DNA of 64,000 nt from Volvox africanus. Taxonomy: Eukaryota > Chlorophyta > Chlorophyceae > Chlamydomonadales > Volvocaceae. Below, one piece after another: positions 48,601 through 61,182 of this stretch (its first letter is position 1; each line of letters starts with the position of its first letter). The notes under the pieces are model-generated. The model searched no databases and was not told the DNA's origin. It was given only the letters and a program-made list of their open reading frames with translations. The position numbers were made by a program, and so were the translations under genes. Where the stretch lies: NCBI GenBank assembly GCA_030268105.1, contig BSDZ01000112.1, forward strand, positions 1,197,501 to 1,261,500, read 5' to 3'.

Positions 48601-50450
48601 GGCGAAGACTGATATAGAAGGGCTCCAGTACGCAGTGGGTGCGGTTCCAGTGGCTTCCAAGCTGTGTGTGTATGTCGCCAGGGGGTTTTCCGACGGGGGG
48701 GGGGTCAGGCAGCGGAGGGGGGTGGGAAATGACTTCCTCCAAAATCCAGAACCGTGGGGCCCCCCTGTAACGATACATGTCTTCAAAATGGATGACGCCT
48801 CAATCCCGGGCTCGCAAGCCCGACCCCGGATGCCTAATGGCTATAACTAGGTATCCACGGACCTGATGTACGAAAAGGTCCGTTGACTTGAAGATCATCT
48901 TGGCCAGTCGCCACACTGCCAGAGTGCCCTGGTCGCCAGACAACTTCGAGCGGGAGTACACGAGTCCGGCAGTGCGGGGCAGGTTGGGGTGCTCCTTGTG
49001 CGTGTCCGGATGGGCTAGCTCGATGGCCACGGGGATAAGGCCCGTGTCGTTGCCATCCTTGTCCCTGAGGCCGCGCCCGCCGGTATTGAAGGAGGTGCAG
49101 AGGGTTGCGGTACCAGAATGGGTTAAGAGGAGAGTAAGGGGTGTCGTGTCTGGGGTGCGGAGGATGGGGGTGGGGGAGGAGTGGGGGTGGCAAGGTGGGC
49201 AAGAAAACAGACGCCCCCTGTGTGTGTATGTGTTTATGTACATATGCCCAATGATGTGTCCAATATCATACATACACGACTGTCTGCTTGATACCCAAAG
49301 TCCCCCTTCAGGATGCTCAGAGATCCACCCTGAGCTCCGGAACCATTCTGGGACCCCCTCTCACTTGCGCAGGTACATGACGACCCGACCCGCGTGTTGA
49401 ACCTTCCCCTTCTGAACCTCGTTGTTCGCTGCCGCAGTCTCCCAGAATGTGGATAGGGCCCAATGGTCCACGTAGTACAAACGGGGCTTTCCCCCGGCGG
49501 CCGCCTCCGAAACCAGTTCCTCCAGGGTGGAGCCCTGAAGGTCAGCTGCGAGCGTGAGGAGGGGGATAAGGAGGGTTGGTTGGTTGGTTGGAGAAATGGG
49601 GCTGGACAAGGGCTGCCTTTTCGGCGGTGATGGTTGGTGGTAATAGAGAATCAACTGACGGACCCGGAGTCGCAAACGGTTCAGCACCACCTCGCTCGAG
49701 GGGGGAACGTCCGGCAGAAAGTGATAAAGCATGGTGTGCAGTACAGCACAGTACGGAGCACCATAGCACATCACATAGTAAGGCATGTCATAGGTAGTAC
49801 AGCACGGCACCGACCCACTCGCACGTTGTTGCAGACGTCCTTACCATTCACGTGCTCTCCGCGAATGGCACTGCCGAAGCTCTCCGGTAGCTGCTTGAGG
49901 GCGGTGATGACCATGGGGTGGTAACCCCCCACCATCTGACGACCGAACTCCTCGTCCATGTGCCAGGCGTCAGGCCGCCCGTCGATGACGCGGGGGACCT
50001 GATGTGAAGGGATATGGAGGGGTGGGACTATTGATGGCGGCCCTGGTGTGTTTTTCCGCAGCCTGAGCGGGTACGGATACGGGTGGAGCGGCCCACAGCG
50101 GCCAGACCCCACCCGGCATCACCACCGCCCATTCGCACAGTGGTGGCAGTGGGAGCTAAACCCCTCAGGTTAGCCGTGCAGGTGCGCAGATGTCACATCG
50201 ATGTCACATCCACCCCGGACGTACCTTGAAGGAAAGGTAGTTATTGACGCTCGGCGTCTGACCCTTCACAACGCCCCACAGCTTAGAGCCCAGCCTCTCC
50301 TGCGTCTTGCTGGCGCCTGGCTTGGAATCCACACCAAAGATGCTGCGGGTGCCCTTGGCTGGAGTTCCCGTCGCCGAATCATATACAGGGCCCACCTGGC
50401 ACGTAAGTACGGCACCATTTTGAGGTTACGCATGGGAGAGTGGGATTCAG

Positions 50451-50485
<35 letters not shown>

Positions 50486-53400
50486 CGCACACACACGCAC
50501 ACGCTGGTGTTGCCAAGCTGGCGACTCTTCAGCAATGTGATCGTGAGAAACAGTACGAAATAGACCCGATGGTGATTGTGATTGTGATTGTGATAGTGAT
50601 GGTGATTGTGGTGGTGATGGTGGTGGTGATGGTGATGGTGATGGTGATGGTGATGGTGAGAGGCGTCGGGGGATGAGGTCCCAAAGGGGGAGATAAGAGT
50701 CTTAAACTCAGCGAGGGAAGTTGCAGCAGCGGTAGCGATAGCGGTACATTGTTTACTTCGCCCGTTTTCCTCTCCCACTCTTCCCCTTCCCGCCCCATCC
50801 TGGCACCTGTCCTGCGACCAGGTCCACTCGCTGAGTTACAAACTGCTCTTCTCCTCCTCCTGCCTTTCCAGGCCCTAGCGCGCTTATCAACCAGAACGGA
50901 CACTTGCCCCCTTCCTCACCCGCTGACCCCGTCCCCTCTCCCCCTTCCTCACCCGCTGCTCCGCGATAAAGTTGTCCACCTCAGCAGCCTTTTCCGGACT
51001 CAGTTCAAAGTCCCAGGCACCTGACGATGATCGCCATAAAGCAAAGGATCAGGGTCACGGGGCTGGCGGGTAGGGCGGCGGGTGCGGACCACCCACCTGC
51101 CGCAGCTGGACCAGGCCGTCCAGCCGGTCATGCGGGCCTATAAATATTGCGGACCACTCGTTCAATTGATTCATCATCCGCTGGTGATCATCATCATCTA
51201 TCTGCTTCCCGGAACAAGGCATCAGCCAATCATGCCGCCACCAGGGCGCCATCCACTCACCATCCGCTGTCTTGAACCGCGACGGCCTCTCCGTCATCGA
51301 CTCATCACCATCCATGGAGGCGGTGGAGCCCGCGGGGTAGAGGTTGGTGGGCAGCAGGCCCCTGAAGTTCGGACCGGCGGCCTGTGAAGGGCGGGGGGAG
51401 GGAGGGAGGGAGGGAGGGAGGGAGGGAAGTCAAAAAACCCGAATCCTGGTGCTGATACTGGAGGAACGAGGACTAACCACCGTGAAGGTGGAGAATGACG
51501 GCCGACGTCGTCCAAAGTGGGAAAAGTGGAAACGAGCTGTGACGTAAACCAGGTAGTCGCCAAAGCCACGAATTAATGCAGGAAAAGGAAGAATAGTAAC
51601 CGTAATTATGTAAACTGTGTAAACCGTGAGGGAGGGAGGTATAAAGGTAGAGGCGTCTCGGGCTGCCAGCTGCACCGGTTCGGGATAGAGGATGCGAATC
51701 CGGTCATTGACAGGTGGGAACCGGTGTCGGGGGGAAGGGGTCACGGGGTCGGTCCGTAACGGGTATGTATCCGTAAGAATGTCCGCCGTACCTTCTTGTA
51801 CAACGCCAGCACGTCCTTGAAGCTTTCGAAGTTGTCCAATGGGGCCTCCGTGGGCAGGATGGAGCCCAAAACTTGGCGAATTAAACCCCATATCGTGGCG
51901 GGGAGCACCGTGATGGGAGAGGGGGTGGTGCTGGAGGCCTCCTGCTCGGTCCACGGTACGACAACAGTACACCAGGCAACGGTCACTCGTACGAAAAGGG
52001 TGATATACGTGTGCACATATGTCGAGGACCAGCAGCTGCACGACAGCCTCAAAAAAGATCATGGCCAGTGAGAAAAGGATGGCTGGTCCTCAGGATCAGT
52101 GCAGTAGCAGCAGTGGCAGTAGCAGTAGAGGCAGTAACAGCAGTGGCAGCAGCAGCAGTGGCAGCAGCAGCAGTGGCAGCAGTGGCAGTAGCAGCAGTGG
52201 TAGTAGCAGGAGAGGCAGTAGCAGCAGTGGCAACAGAGGCAGCAGCAGCAGTGGCAGTAGCAGTGCAGTACAATTCATCACTGACAGGTTCGGAGCGCTC
52301 ACCCCGACTAGGGACAGAGCGCCAGCCAGGACACCCTGCAAGCTGTTGCCTTGGAAGTCCTCCTTCTTGTCAAAACTGAATTCGTCGTCTGTTTGCAAAC
52401 GCCACCCGGGTGGTGGTCCGAGATTTGACGGGAAGAATCGGATTGATGTGGGTCCCCAAACAGCAGTCGATGAGCGATTGGAGGGCGCGGGATGGCCGTT
52501 GCGCGATGGTACGGACGACGTACAGATGAGTGATGAACGGCGAATGATGAGTGATGAGTCAGCAACACGGCAAGAAAAAGCAATAGAGTAGATTTCAGTA
52601 AATCTCCTCTTAGGGGACTAAGGACCCCGAGTAACAAGACAATTCTGCGGAGAGAACTTAGAGGGAGCTTCCTGTACAGATCAGTAAGAATAAGTGAGGT
52701 GGTGGCCGAGAGGTGACAGACGCGAGGCAGTGAAGACATCATATGCTGGTAAGCCAAGGTGCGCTGACGCATGAGTCCGCCTCTCAAACTGTTTGGTGTT
52801 GTACAGGAGCTGAAACATGATAGCAGCACTTGAAAATCCTCTTCCTCTTTTACCATCACCAGCACCACCACCAGCACCACGAGGGTTGTAGTATTCTTTC
52901 ATGCATAGTAGACAGCTAACGTCCCGCCAAGACATTTCCACACGACGTACAACTGTACGGCAGGGCACGTACCTTGCTGTAGCCAGTACTGCTGCCCCCG
53001 CCTGGGCGCCTTCTCCCGACCATCAGGCTCATTGCCGCGGTTGCTGGCAAGACGACGCGGGTACGGCAGCTCCTTGGAGTTGCCCAGGACCGGGCGGACC
53101 AGTTTTTTGTCCACCTTGCCAGAGCTCAAGTCGTTGTAGGTCTGCAAAAACATGCACATACCATTCCACACATAACGCACAAACAGGTGATTATATGTTC
53201 ATTGTGCATGAGCTCATGCTACTAATGTTTTATGACGCCATCACATGAAGGGTTGAACACGCGTCAGGATTCACCTCCCTCGTACAAATCTAGCTACAGC
53301 TGTTCGTGGAGTCTCTGCGCGGCGCCCCCGTTATCTGGTTCCACCCTCCACCTTCCCCTGCCGGCAGGTCCTATTCTTCAACTGTTTCCCCCTCCCCTTC

Positions 53401-55754
53401 CCCCTTCCCCCCTGCCCCAGACGCTTCATTAGGTAACCAAGCCCCCTGTGTCGTACATCTTACGACGGGCCCCCCCTTCCCTCGCACCTGGAACCAGTAT
53501 ATGCGGTCCGTCTCTTTACGTTCCTCCACCCGGGTCTTCGGTGTGCCCTGCCGTACAGGGGGGAGTATCAGATCAGGTTCCGGAGCATCGTCATAGATCG
53601 TGAGAGAGGGGGAAATAGCGGGAAATAAAGAGACAGATCACTACGACGAATAGCTGTTTGAAAGGGGATGGTGGCGGGGGAGGGGGGGGAGCAGGGGAGT
53701 CCGAACAACGGACCTGTCTCTGGTAGTGCTGGAGTTGGAGCGGGTAAAGGGCAGAGGGCTTGGATGCGTGGGAAAGTCGTGTCGGTGCATTTTGGGTCAA
53801 CAGGGCTAGAGGGTGTATGAAAAGTCCTGCCCACCACGGTTATGATTGATGTCATATCTCTTATCAGCTCGAAATCTGCTGTGCTGTGCTGTGCTGTGCT
53901 GTGCTGTGTTCGTCGGCTGCGCTCTTACGCTTGCCCGGGCCCTTACCCACCTGCATGGCCTTCAGCTCATCCCTGCGCTCATCCGCCAGGGTGGGGGGGG
54001 TATCCTTGGGCAGGTAGGCGAAGCCCGAGAAGAACACACGCCAGTCGTGGTCCGAAGAAACCCAGCTGTTTGCGTTGACGGTGTGCACCGATTCGGTGCT
54101 GCACGTCGTCAAATGAGTGGTTGGGGTGAGGTCAGGAGGGGACGGGATGCAGCGGGCGGGCCGGCCAGGGCCCGATGGGACTCGTCAAAGAGAGTCATGA
54201 AACGTCAAGCGGGTCAGGGGTTACCATGTCGTCATAAAGTGACGCTGCGTTATGAATATTGAAAATTTTGGCCAGGTAGTAACTATAGCAAAATAGAACA
54301 AGAAGGTTTGCTGAACAGAGAAGTTGAGTTTTTACCTGTTTTGCCAGAACTTTCACGGAGCGCACATATAAAGCAAAAGATAACAAGATAACAACTATGT
54401 TGTTTAGACGGCAAAGGTAAGAAACATACATTACCTGTCAGTTATTGCCATAATAACAAACAGAATTTTAACAGATGGTGGCTAAAAGGATTTAGCGATG
54501 ATGGTTATAAACCAATAAAAAGGGCAGAAAAGCTTGGGCAATCGCCGTTCAAAGGGTTTTACTCGTGAAAAGGCAGCAGGTGCAGCCGCAAACTTCTTTC
54601 CGGAAGATACAGTAATATCATGGATGGGCGGCTCTACTTCAGCAGGTAAAGCAAACTGGAAAGAGCTTGCAGGTAGGGAAGTGACCATTTGGCTTGATAA
54701 CGACGGGGCAGGGGGAAGGCAGCAAAAGCGATAATAGGGGAAATAAACAAGGTATATGGATTTTACGGGGCAGCAAGTATTGTAGCTACATGCCTTGGAT
54801 CTACCTGAAAAGTGGAATTTAGCGGATAGCCGATTAGCTCATTTAACAAATCAAGATTTAGCTGCGGTCATCAGTAATGAAAACAGGCTCGATAAGGAAT
54901 TTGCAAATCAGGTAAGAACCTTACTTAGCGATTAGGAATTCGGTGATTATGCTAATTATGGCCTACTTACAATGCAGAGAAAGGTAGACACACAGACACT
55001 GGCCCCTGAGCATGGCAATCTCCTCACCCAGCCTCACCTGACCAGGGTGATGGTCTCAATGTAGTCCTGGGATGCGCCGCGGTTGTTCTCCACCTGTTTA
55101 CGGACCAACACTGCCCCCGGCTCCTTCATCGCGGCGGGTAGACTAACCGCTCCCTCTCGCTCCCAACCATGCGTCCCATCGCTCTTGGTGATCTCCTTGG
55201 GAGGTCGCCACGAATCTACATCGATCACGGCGCTTCGCAACCCGCTGTGGGCGTCGATAATGATTAGAGAAAGCCGGGCTCCGGTGTCCCTGCGGGTCGA
55301 GAAGTCCATCAACGCAATCCAACTTCAAACCAAGAAAGAAAGAAAAAAAGAAAAGGAGCAGAAACAGGAACAGAAACAGGAACGCCAAAGCAACACTTAG
55401 TTAGATAGATATGTCAAAAAATGATTCTTTTACTTACCCGAGAAGTGGAGTTGTTGATCGAATGGAGCATTTCCAAATGTTAACTACTTCGGGCGAGCTT
55501 CCCTTTCCGGAGCCCTGGGCGCCTGTCGAGGCCTTGGGAGCGGTATCAATGATACCTACGTCGACAGGCGCTGCACTCGTGGTGATATGCCAGGATGACT
55601 TTTCTTGGAGCAATGGCGTGCGGTGAGGGCGGAACGACGCGCTACGACGCTTACGGATGAGCGCTCCGGTAGCTGGGGAGGCCGGAAGCAGCTGTGTACG
55701 CTTGCCGCCGAGGCTATCAGAAATATTGAGATTCCTGCTGTTTACTGATGCCAT
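45607..55754 (-). CDS. PLAT-domain lipoxygenase, probably plastid-targeted
   Basis: Complete minus-strand gene, 21 exons, 3342 nt, 1113 aa: 55754..55438, 55289..55038, 54098..53951, 53547..53488, 53141..52973, 52388..52303, 51941..51792, 51381..51093, 51020..50953, 50395..50225, 49998..49845, 49545..49365, 49064..48863, 48661..48578, 48031..47835, 47758..47732, 47444..47267, 46915..46673, 46437..46360, 46021..45944, 45816..45607. A Ser/Arg-rich leader suggests a chloroplast transit peptide. A PLAT-like region (to about 190) is followed by ANSWV and the [17 protein letters not shown] block. The iron ligands of plant lipoxygenases are all present: SHWNRTH (His753, His758), HAAVNFGQY (His958, Asn962) and the C-terminal Ile1113 of GVPYSVSI. 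The enzyme adds O2 to polyunsaturated fatty acids, the first step of oxylipin synthesis. Residues about 395-570 are an insertion relative to plant enzymes. The donor at 51093 is chosen for phase. Confidence 0.94.
48165..48530. mobile_element. Dispersed ~365-bp repeat, copy B (lipoxygenase intron)
   Basis: Near-identical partner of 41910-42273, same orientation on the plus strand, inside the lipoxygenase intron 48032..48577. It differs by a handful of substitutions and small indels; one near 48305 disrupts the minus-strand frame that is open in copy A. Flanking sequence is unrelated between copies, so this is dispersal and not segmental duplication. Confidence 0.8.
50449..50503. repeat. CA dinucleotide microsatellite
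   Basis: Interrupted CA/CGCA repeat in the lipoxygenase intron 50396..50952. Confidence 0.85.
50571..50660. repeat. GTGATT/GTGATG hexanucleotide array
   Basis: Fifteen or so GTGATT, GTGGTG and GTGATG units in the same intron as the preceding CA tract. It reads as His or Ile/Thr repeats on the minus strand but lies between phase-matched exons, so it is not coding. Confidence 0.85.
52096..52268. repeat. CAGCAGTGG-type array in lipoxygenase intron
   Basis: Degenerate 9- and 12-bp units built from AGCAGTGGC and AGTAGC over about 170 bp in the 51942..52302 intron. All frames stay open, which creates spurious Ser/Gly- and Leu-rich ORFs. Confidence 0.85.
53876..53906. repeat. TGTGC pentanucleotide repeat
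   Basis: About five uninterrupted TGTGC units in the lipoxygenase intron 53548..53950. Confidence 0.85.
54252..54935 (+). pseudogene. Decayed bacterial TOPRIM (primase/helicase-like) gene fragment inside a lipoxygenase intron
   Basis: AT-rich, plus-strand, antisense to the host gene, within its 54099..55037 intron. Successive pieces read as one bacterial protein with breaks. 54293-54565 contains [15 protein letters not shown] and has an in-frame stop at 54389. 54558 to about 54713 carries [36 protein letters not shown] and LDNDGAG. 54716-54793 continues [16 protein letters not shown] and AASIVAT. 54795-54935 gives [14 protein letters not shown] and ends in TAG. The order (EGEKAADAA-like, GGS, K.DW..L.GR.V..W.DND..G, then P..W.LAD) is that of bacterial and phage/plasmid TOPRIM proteins tied to primase-helicase functions. 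Three frameshifts and one nonsense codon mark it as dead. No introns or eukaryotic codon bias are seen. The source is inferred to be a bacterium, possibly rickettsial. Confidence 0.8.
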
Positions 55755-58700
55755 TGCGACCACCAATTTTTATAGTAGTTATCTTTTCAACGAATGAGAA
55801 CGCTTCACAATTTGTTTACAAAATGATATATATGTAGGTCAGACGAAGACAGTATTAACAAGCAGTTGCAATGTAACTTTAAAGAAAAATGACAACTTTT
55901 ATATGCAGTAGAAGCTAGCGCAGATTGGAAACTGCGAATTAACGGGAGCGCTACGGACAAAATCGCCCGCCCTTCGTCTGCCCTTCAAGATCACATGAAC
56001 GGCAGGGTGATCACAACGGCAGGGTGAGATGAGATCCTGGAAAAGATTCGTTACTGAATTTGTGTCCTTACCGTTCTCGATTTCTGTGGGACTCTTTCCG
56101 AATCCGACTTCTCTTCGGAAGTCCATCCCATACAGTCAGTCATTGTGCGGTTGCTTCGTTTAGGTATCGCGAACCCAAGTCACCGTTTGCAAACTTACTT
56201 GTCCTAGCTTCCCTGTCGCAGCTCAAAAATTCCGTCGCTTTTTCCGGAGGATCTAATATGATGAGAATAGGTGCACAAATTGGTTCCGGACGTGGAAGAT
56301 ATGTTTATTTGCTTTGCATTTTCAATGCCATGGCCCCGCATGTGAACGACAAGTTCATGTGTGTGGAACGAGACTCTCTTCTCATAAATACATGACCCAA
56401 ATGTACGCCGCTCTTGCGTTTCGGGGGCCTAACCGCACATTACTTGTTGCTCACGGACACAAACAAGAAGGGTCTTGTGCTAGACATTGCAATAAGGCCA
56501 GCTGAAGACAAGGAAGGCAACACATGGGAAACTGCAAGACTGGGGCACGCTCGCTGGGCACAGTCCTCCCTCTCCAGCTCAGAGGCTTGTACTGAAAAAC
56601 AGCAACACCCCCCACCTCAACAACTCTGGCCAAAGTGACTGACAACAGGGAGTTTAGGCGCAAAATCAGACAAAACCCCAAGACCACTAACAAGAGGGTA
56701 AAAAAATAGGAGAATCTACAGATACAAAAGGAAGGTGCTCATAAAGACACCAAGCACTCTCCGCACTGAAAGCTAGCACCAGTGCTGAGGAGGGTGCCAA
56801 GGAAAGCTGATGTAACGAGATTTCCGTCAGTTAGAAAATTAGGTATAAAGCTAATTTTGAGTTCCCTTGAACGCCTTTAGTCTCCAGACCTCCATTCTCA
56901 GTCCCTGAACCACCCATATGGACCCTTCAGAGACCGTTACATGGTGCTCCGAAGTTAGTTTGTTAATTAGTTATATAGTTTTAAATTATTGTTATGGTTA
57001 TTATTACTATTATTATAGTTATGTTAGGGATGTCTGGGTGATCAGCCTATCATCCGTTACACTAACCCCCTTTTGCTGCTGACGTCCCGGCAGTGAGGTA
57101 AATAGGGGAGGTTAAGCACTTGATGGTAGCGAGTATCATAATCGGCAAGATACTACCCGGTCATGTTCACATACTAGGGCAAAGGTTGGGTACTGGCCAC
57201 ACAGCTTGGCAGCATCGCAAGAAGCTTAAGAGTTAAGTCTTGGATGTTCAGACAGAAATACCTCTCCGTCAAGGGTCTGTGTTCTGTCTGACAGCCCAAT
57301 ATTCAGCAATGGCTGGTGGGCAATTGGTTTGATTGCAAGCTGGCTCCCAGCAGATATTACGTTCAACACCGTAACCCATCCATATAATAGGATACTGGAA
57401 GGGTTTCCCACCCGGTGGAAAACTGGAAATGGTCTCTGAATAAGGAAATGTTCTGGACTTTATTAGGGCATGCATATGGGCATACATACATGCACATCTA
57501 CAGGGCCTTCAGGGCCTCCCCAATGACCTGGTGGAACTGCTTGCCATTGACTATGAACTAGCTTAGCAAATTTTTCTTTGTCTTTGGAAGAGCAACAGCT
57601 TTGGGGGGCTTCATATCATCATTTGTAAACGTACGTTCATAAGTTTTCTAGGCAAAAACGCCTCTTTTGTGTAGTATCCTGGGGTATCTACGGGTAGTGT
57701 CCAGGATGGAACGTGTATGGTCATCTTCCGATTGGGCCTTTGCTTAAGCGGATAAAATAGAGATACAACATTTCGTGAAGTCTAGCGGGCCTTTGGGCCC
57801 ACTGCCCCAGCCTTGAACCAGGGCCAATATCTTAAAACCCCCCCAATTCAATCTTAATACCCTAAAACTCTACCTGCATATGTCACCCAATTGTAGGATT
57901 TTTAAATCCTTGGACATCTTGGATCATTATTTGCCCATGCACATCCATCACAAGGATCGTAGCATCTATCACAAGTAACCATCTCAAGTCCAGATCAGTT
58001 TTCCTGGTTACTGGTTCTAGAGTCCAAAATATTGTTTGGTTAGGAAAAAGTAACTGGTTACTGAAAAAACACTGCTCCTGATTGACAGAAACAGGACGCG
58101 ATCGCCGACCGTATCTTTGCCCGCTTAGAATTCACTTTATGGTTGTCCGCTGCTGTAAAATACGTTTGGTGGCAGGAGGTGTCTGGCTTCTGGATGCCGC
58201 TGTCTGGTCTGACCGTGTGGGGCATACGTCTGTACCCTTAGTCTGTGCGTTGCAGCAAGCGATCGCCCGGTCCGACGGTCAGACGGCGGGCTTATCACCT
58301 TAACTTGTAACTGTCGGCCCCCCAACTGCTCGCACTAAATCACATACATGTGGAATGATGAAAGATTTAAACCTGCTTTAAGTAGTTATGTGCAACTATA
58401 TAGGATGTGAGCTGAAACTGCATTTTGGGAATATGCCGCCCGCTTGATTGTACGCGCAATTCGCCAGATAAAGATGCACGAGCTCACATATACTTAATAT
58501 GGACAATCTCTAAGTTCTATCGATGCTTCGGCGGCTACTTTTTGCATAGTCCGATTCATAGCGCGCGCCTCCTGTGTCCAGGTCACGTGGATGCCCCGTT
58601 TGTCGAGCATCTCCATATCATATCATTTCGTGGTGCCATAACCAGTGTAAACAAGTTGACACAACTTGTGGTTATTAATTTAATAAATTTTCACGAGCAG

Positions 58701-61182
58701 GAGCAGCCTTGATTGGGCGCCTGCAAGCAGCAACACATACTCGACACGATCATCGGGACGGCTGTAGACCATACCTGCGATCTATTCCACTGGACTTCTT
58801 GTAATTTCACTCCAAGATATGTAGACGTGCTGCCAATATATAAAGAAGTCATATTGATGAACGGTAATATTAGCTCCAATCTTGACGGCCCGCCTTTTCC
58901 CAATCGTCCAATCGCGAGATATTCGATATTTCGTAATCATGCCAGCAGTTAGCAATCCTCAAGATAAAAGCTGTACTTTTTTGTAAAAAGTAGCGAGAAT
59001 AAAGATCTTTTTATCTTCTCGTGAAAATTTCATCCTTTAAACATGGTTTACTGGAAAGTAAAAAATAAAACGTACAGAATTTTTATGAATGGCTCAGTAT
59101 ACTGATAATCATTGCACATATGAAACGTCAATGTCCGGCCCAGCGTTTCGCCGCGACGACACATCCAAAACCTCCTCAGGTTCGCGCATGTTGTGCGTGC
59201 CGCTATTCCCCCATTTCCTCTGTACCAATATGATAATTAATTTTACAAAACGTTTAGATACATTTAGTGCAAAGGTGGCGTGCAGAGGTGGCGTGTGCGC
59301 GAATTTTCTATTAATTTTCCAACGTTTTCCTCAGCGTATAGATGACAAATTAACTCTCCCCGCGGTCATCATCTTGGACCCTCATGTTTTTGGAAGCCAA
59401 TCAATCCGGGTTGATAGGTGTCAACTTAGGCGTTACATTGACCCATCCAAAGCACTCACCAGAGCCCGATAGAACATTTTTCCCTAAAGCTCCATCTCCC
59501 CACTAATGCCTTCAAAATGAAACCTTTGCATACAATACCGTATGCCTTAGTGATGGCCAACTATTATGCCGAGTTGATCGTAGGTGTCTGTTGATCGCGG
59601 AATAGAAGGAATCGGATAGATGGACTCCTCTTGTGAAGTCTGAATATGAATAAATCCTCGCAATGTCTGTTAGCATTACGGCTGCATAAAGAGACCCGGC
59701 CGTCGAAATTTCGCCCGTCGAAATCGAAACTATGCACCCTGGTTACCTAGGGTCACAGGATACTTACTACGGTTGGCCAAATTTGTGGAGTTTCAACTAA
59801 CCAAGACAGCATTCTTGGAAATTCATATAGGAATTCCCTCAACGTTCGATGCATGTTTCAGGACTACTGAAGCTTCATCCCGCAGGAAAGAAGCCCTAAT
59901 GTTAAACATGCGAGGAATCGCTAGGAATCCTATGCTGTGGGCTTCAGGTTTATGGCCATAAAAGGGTTGCCATCACAAGGATTCTAGATTCTTGTTCCAC
60001 CAGGGGAGCCCACCCAGGCATCATGCGTATGATTGTGTATGTTGCCATCGGGGACGCTGGACCCATTCTTGGAAGTAGCGCGCTATTTGCTACCGTATTG
60101 CGGTGTGGCCGCCGTTGCCTTGACAGTTGACGGCGGCTGCTGCGCTGATGGCTGCTGGCAAACCAATAATAACCCTTCGTAATAGCTGTAATATTTCAGG
60201 CAGTTTCTTGGCGGGAAATTTCCGTGGCTCATTCAGGGGCTTCGACTCGTTTGGGTGCGGAGTCCCCCCTAGCAATGGTGGTTGTGTATGTTCGTGCGTG
60301 TGTTGGGGGGAAAGTGGGGAGGGCGTACGTGGAATATCCTAGACCCGGTACTGCTGTTGACAGAAACACGAATGATCAAATAATTGCCACCAGATAGACT
60401 CACAACTAGATTTTTAGTCTGGTACGGGATGTTGGCGGTTGCCTTCGTCCGAGGGGCACAAATGAGTGGGGTGCTGCGCCACCATCAGGCTGGTGACCTG
60501 CACTGTGTATAACGAGGGGTGGATTCAACAGCGGCTGTCCAGCAGCAGTGCAGGCAAGCAGTAGTGCTCGATCCGAGCGGGTGGGTGTTCCGCACTCCTC
60601 TGAGGATGTGTATCAGACTCCATGTCCACCAGGTAGATCCGCCCACCATCACGACAAACACCACCACGCCAGGTTACAAACAACCGCACACCGTACAACA
60701 GAGAAGGCACGTACGATGTAACAAATACTACACACAGGCACTCATCAACTTGGTGACTAATCGGATTAATGTAACCGTTCTGAGGACACCTACTGAGTGT
60801 ATCGCACCTACTGAGTGACAAAACCAACTAACGATGTATGTCAGGTGTCGGCTTGAGGCAGGTGTAATGGGCAGTGCCGTACTCTCCGTACTGTCCCTCA
60901 CCTTCCATCTCCAGGTAGGCTACCAGGTGCCATCACTACGCAACACACCACCACCATAAAGACAACCACCATACGGAGTGCAATGGCACAAGACGTGAAC
61001 GGAACAACACATAGACACGCAGGAGGGTCGGTATCAGCACAGCAGACATATGCGCACACAAATGATCCTTGGGTGTTGTTATGCAATCAATCCCCCCCAG
61101 CAGACAGCAGAAGTTATGGTGACTTACCATGACCCCACTCCATACCACCTCCTCCAGTTCCTCCTCTCTTACGACACCACCC
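55755..61182. other. AT-richer stretch with no recognised gene
   Basis: About 5.4 kb upstream of the lipoxygenase start and downstream of the cysteine protease. Lower GC than the gene-bearing parts and almost no GTAC-centred words until about 60.7 kb. ORFs such as 59089..59472 plus (127 codons) and 58082..58303 plus lack motifs I can name. It may be old transposon DNA; I saw no reverse transcriptase or transposase signature. The lipoxygenase promoter should be at the left end. Confidence 0.4.

Noticed and set aside
52019..52591. Ser/Gly-rich plus-strand ORF of 190 codons
   Set aside because: Produced by the AGCAGTGGC array in a lipoxygenase intron and overlapping a lipoxygenase exon (52303..52388) on the other strand.
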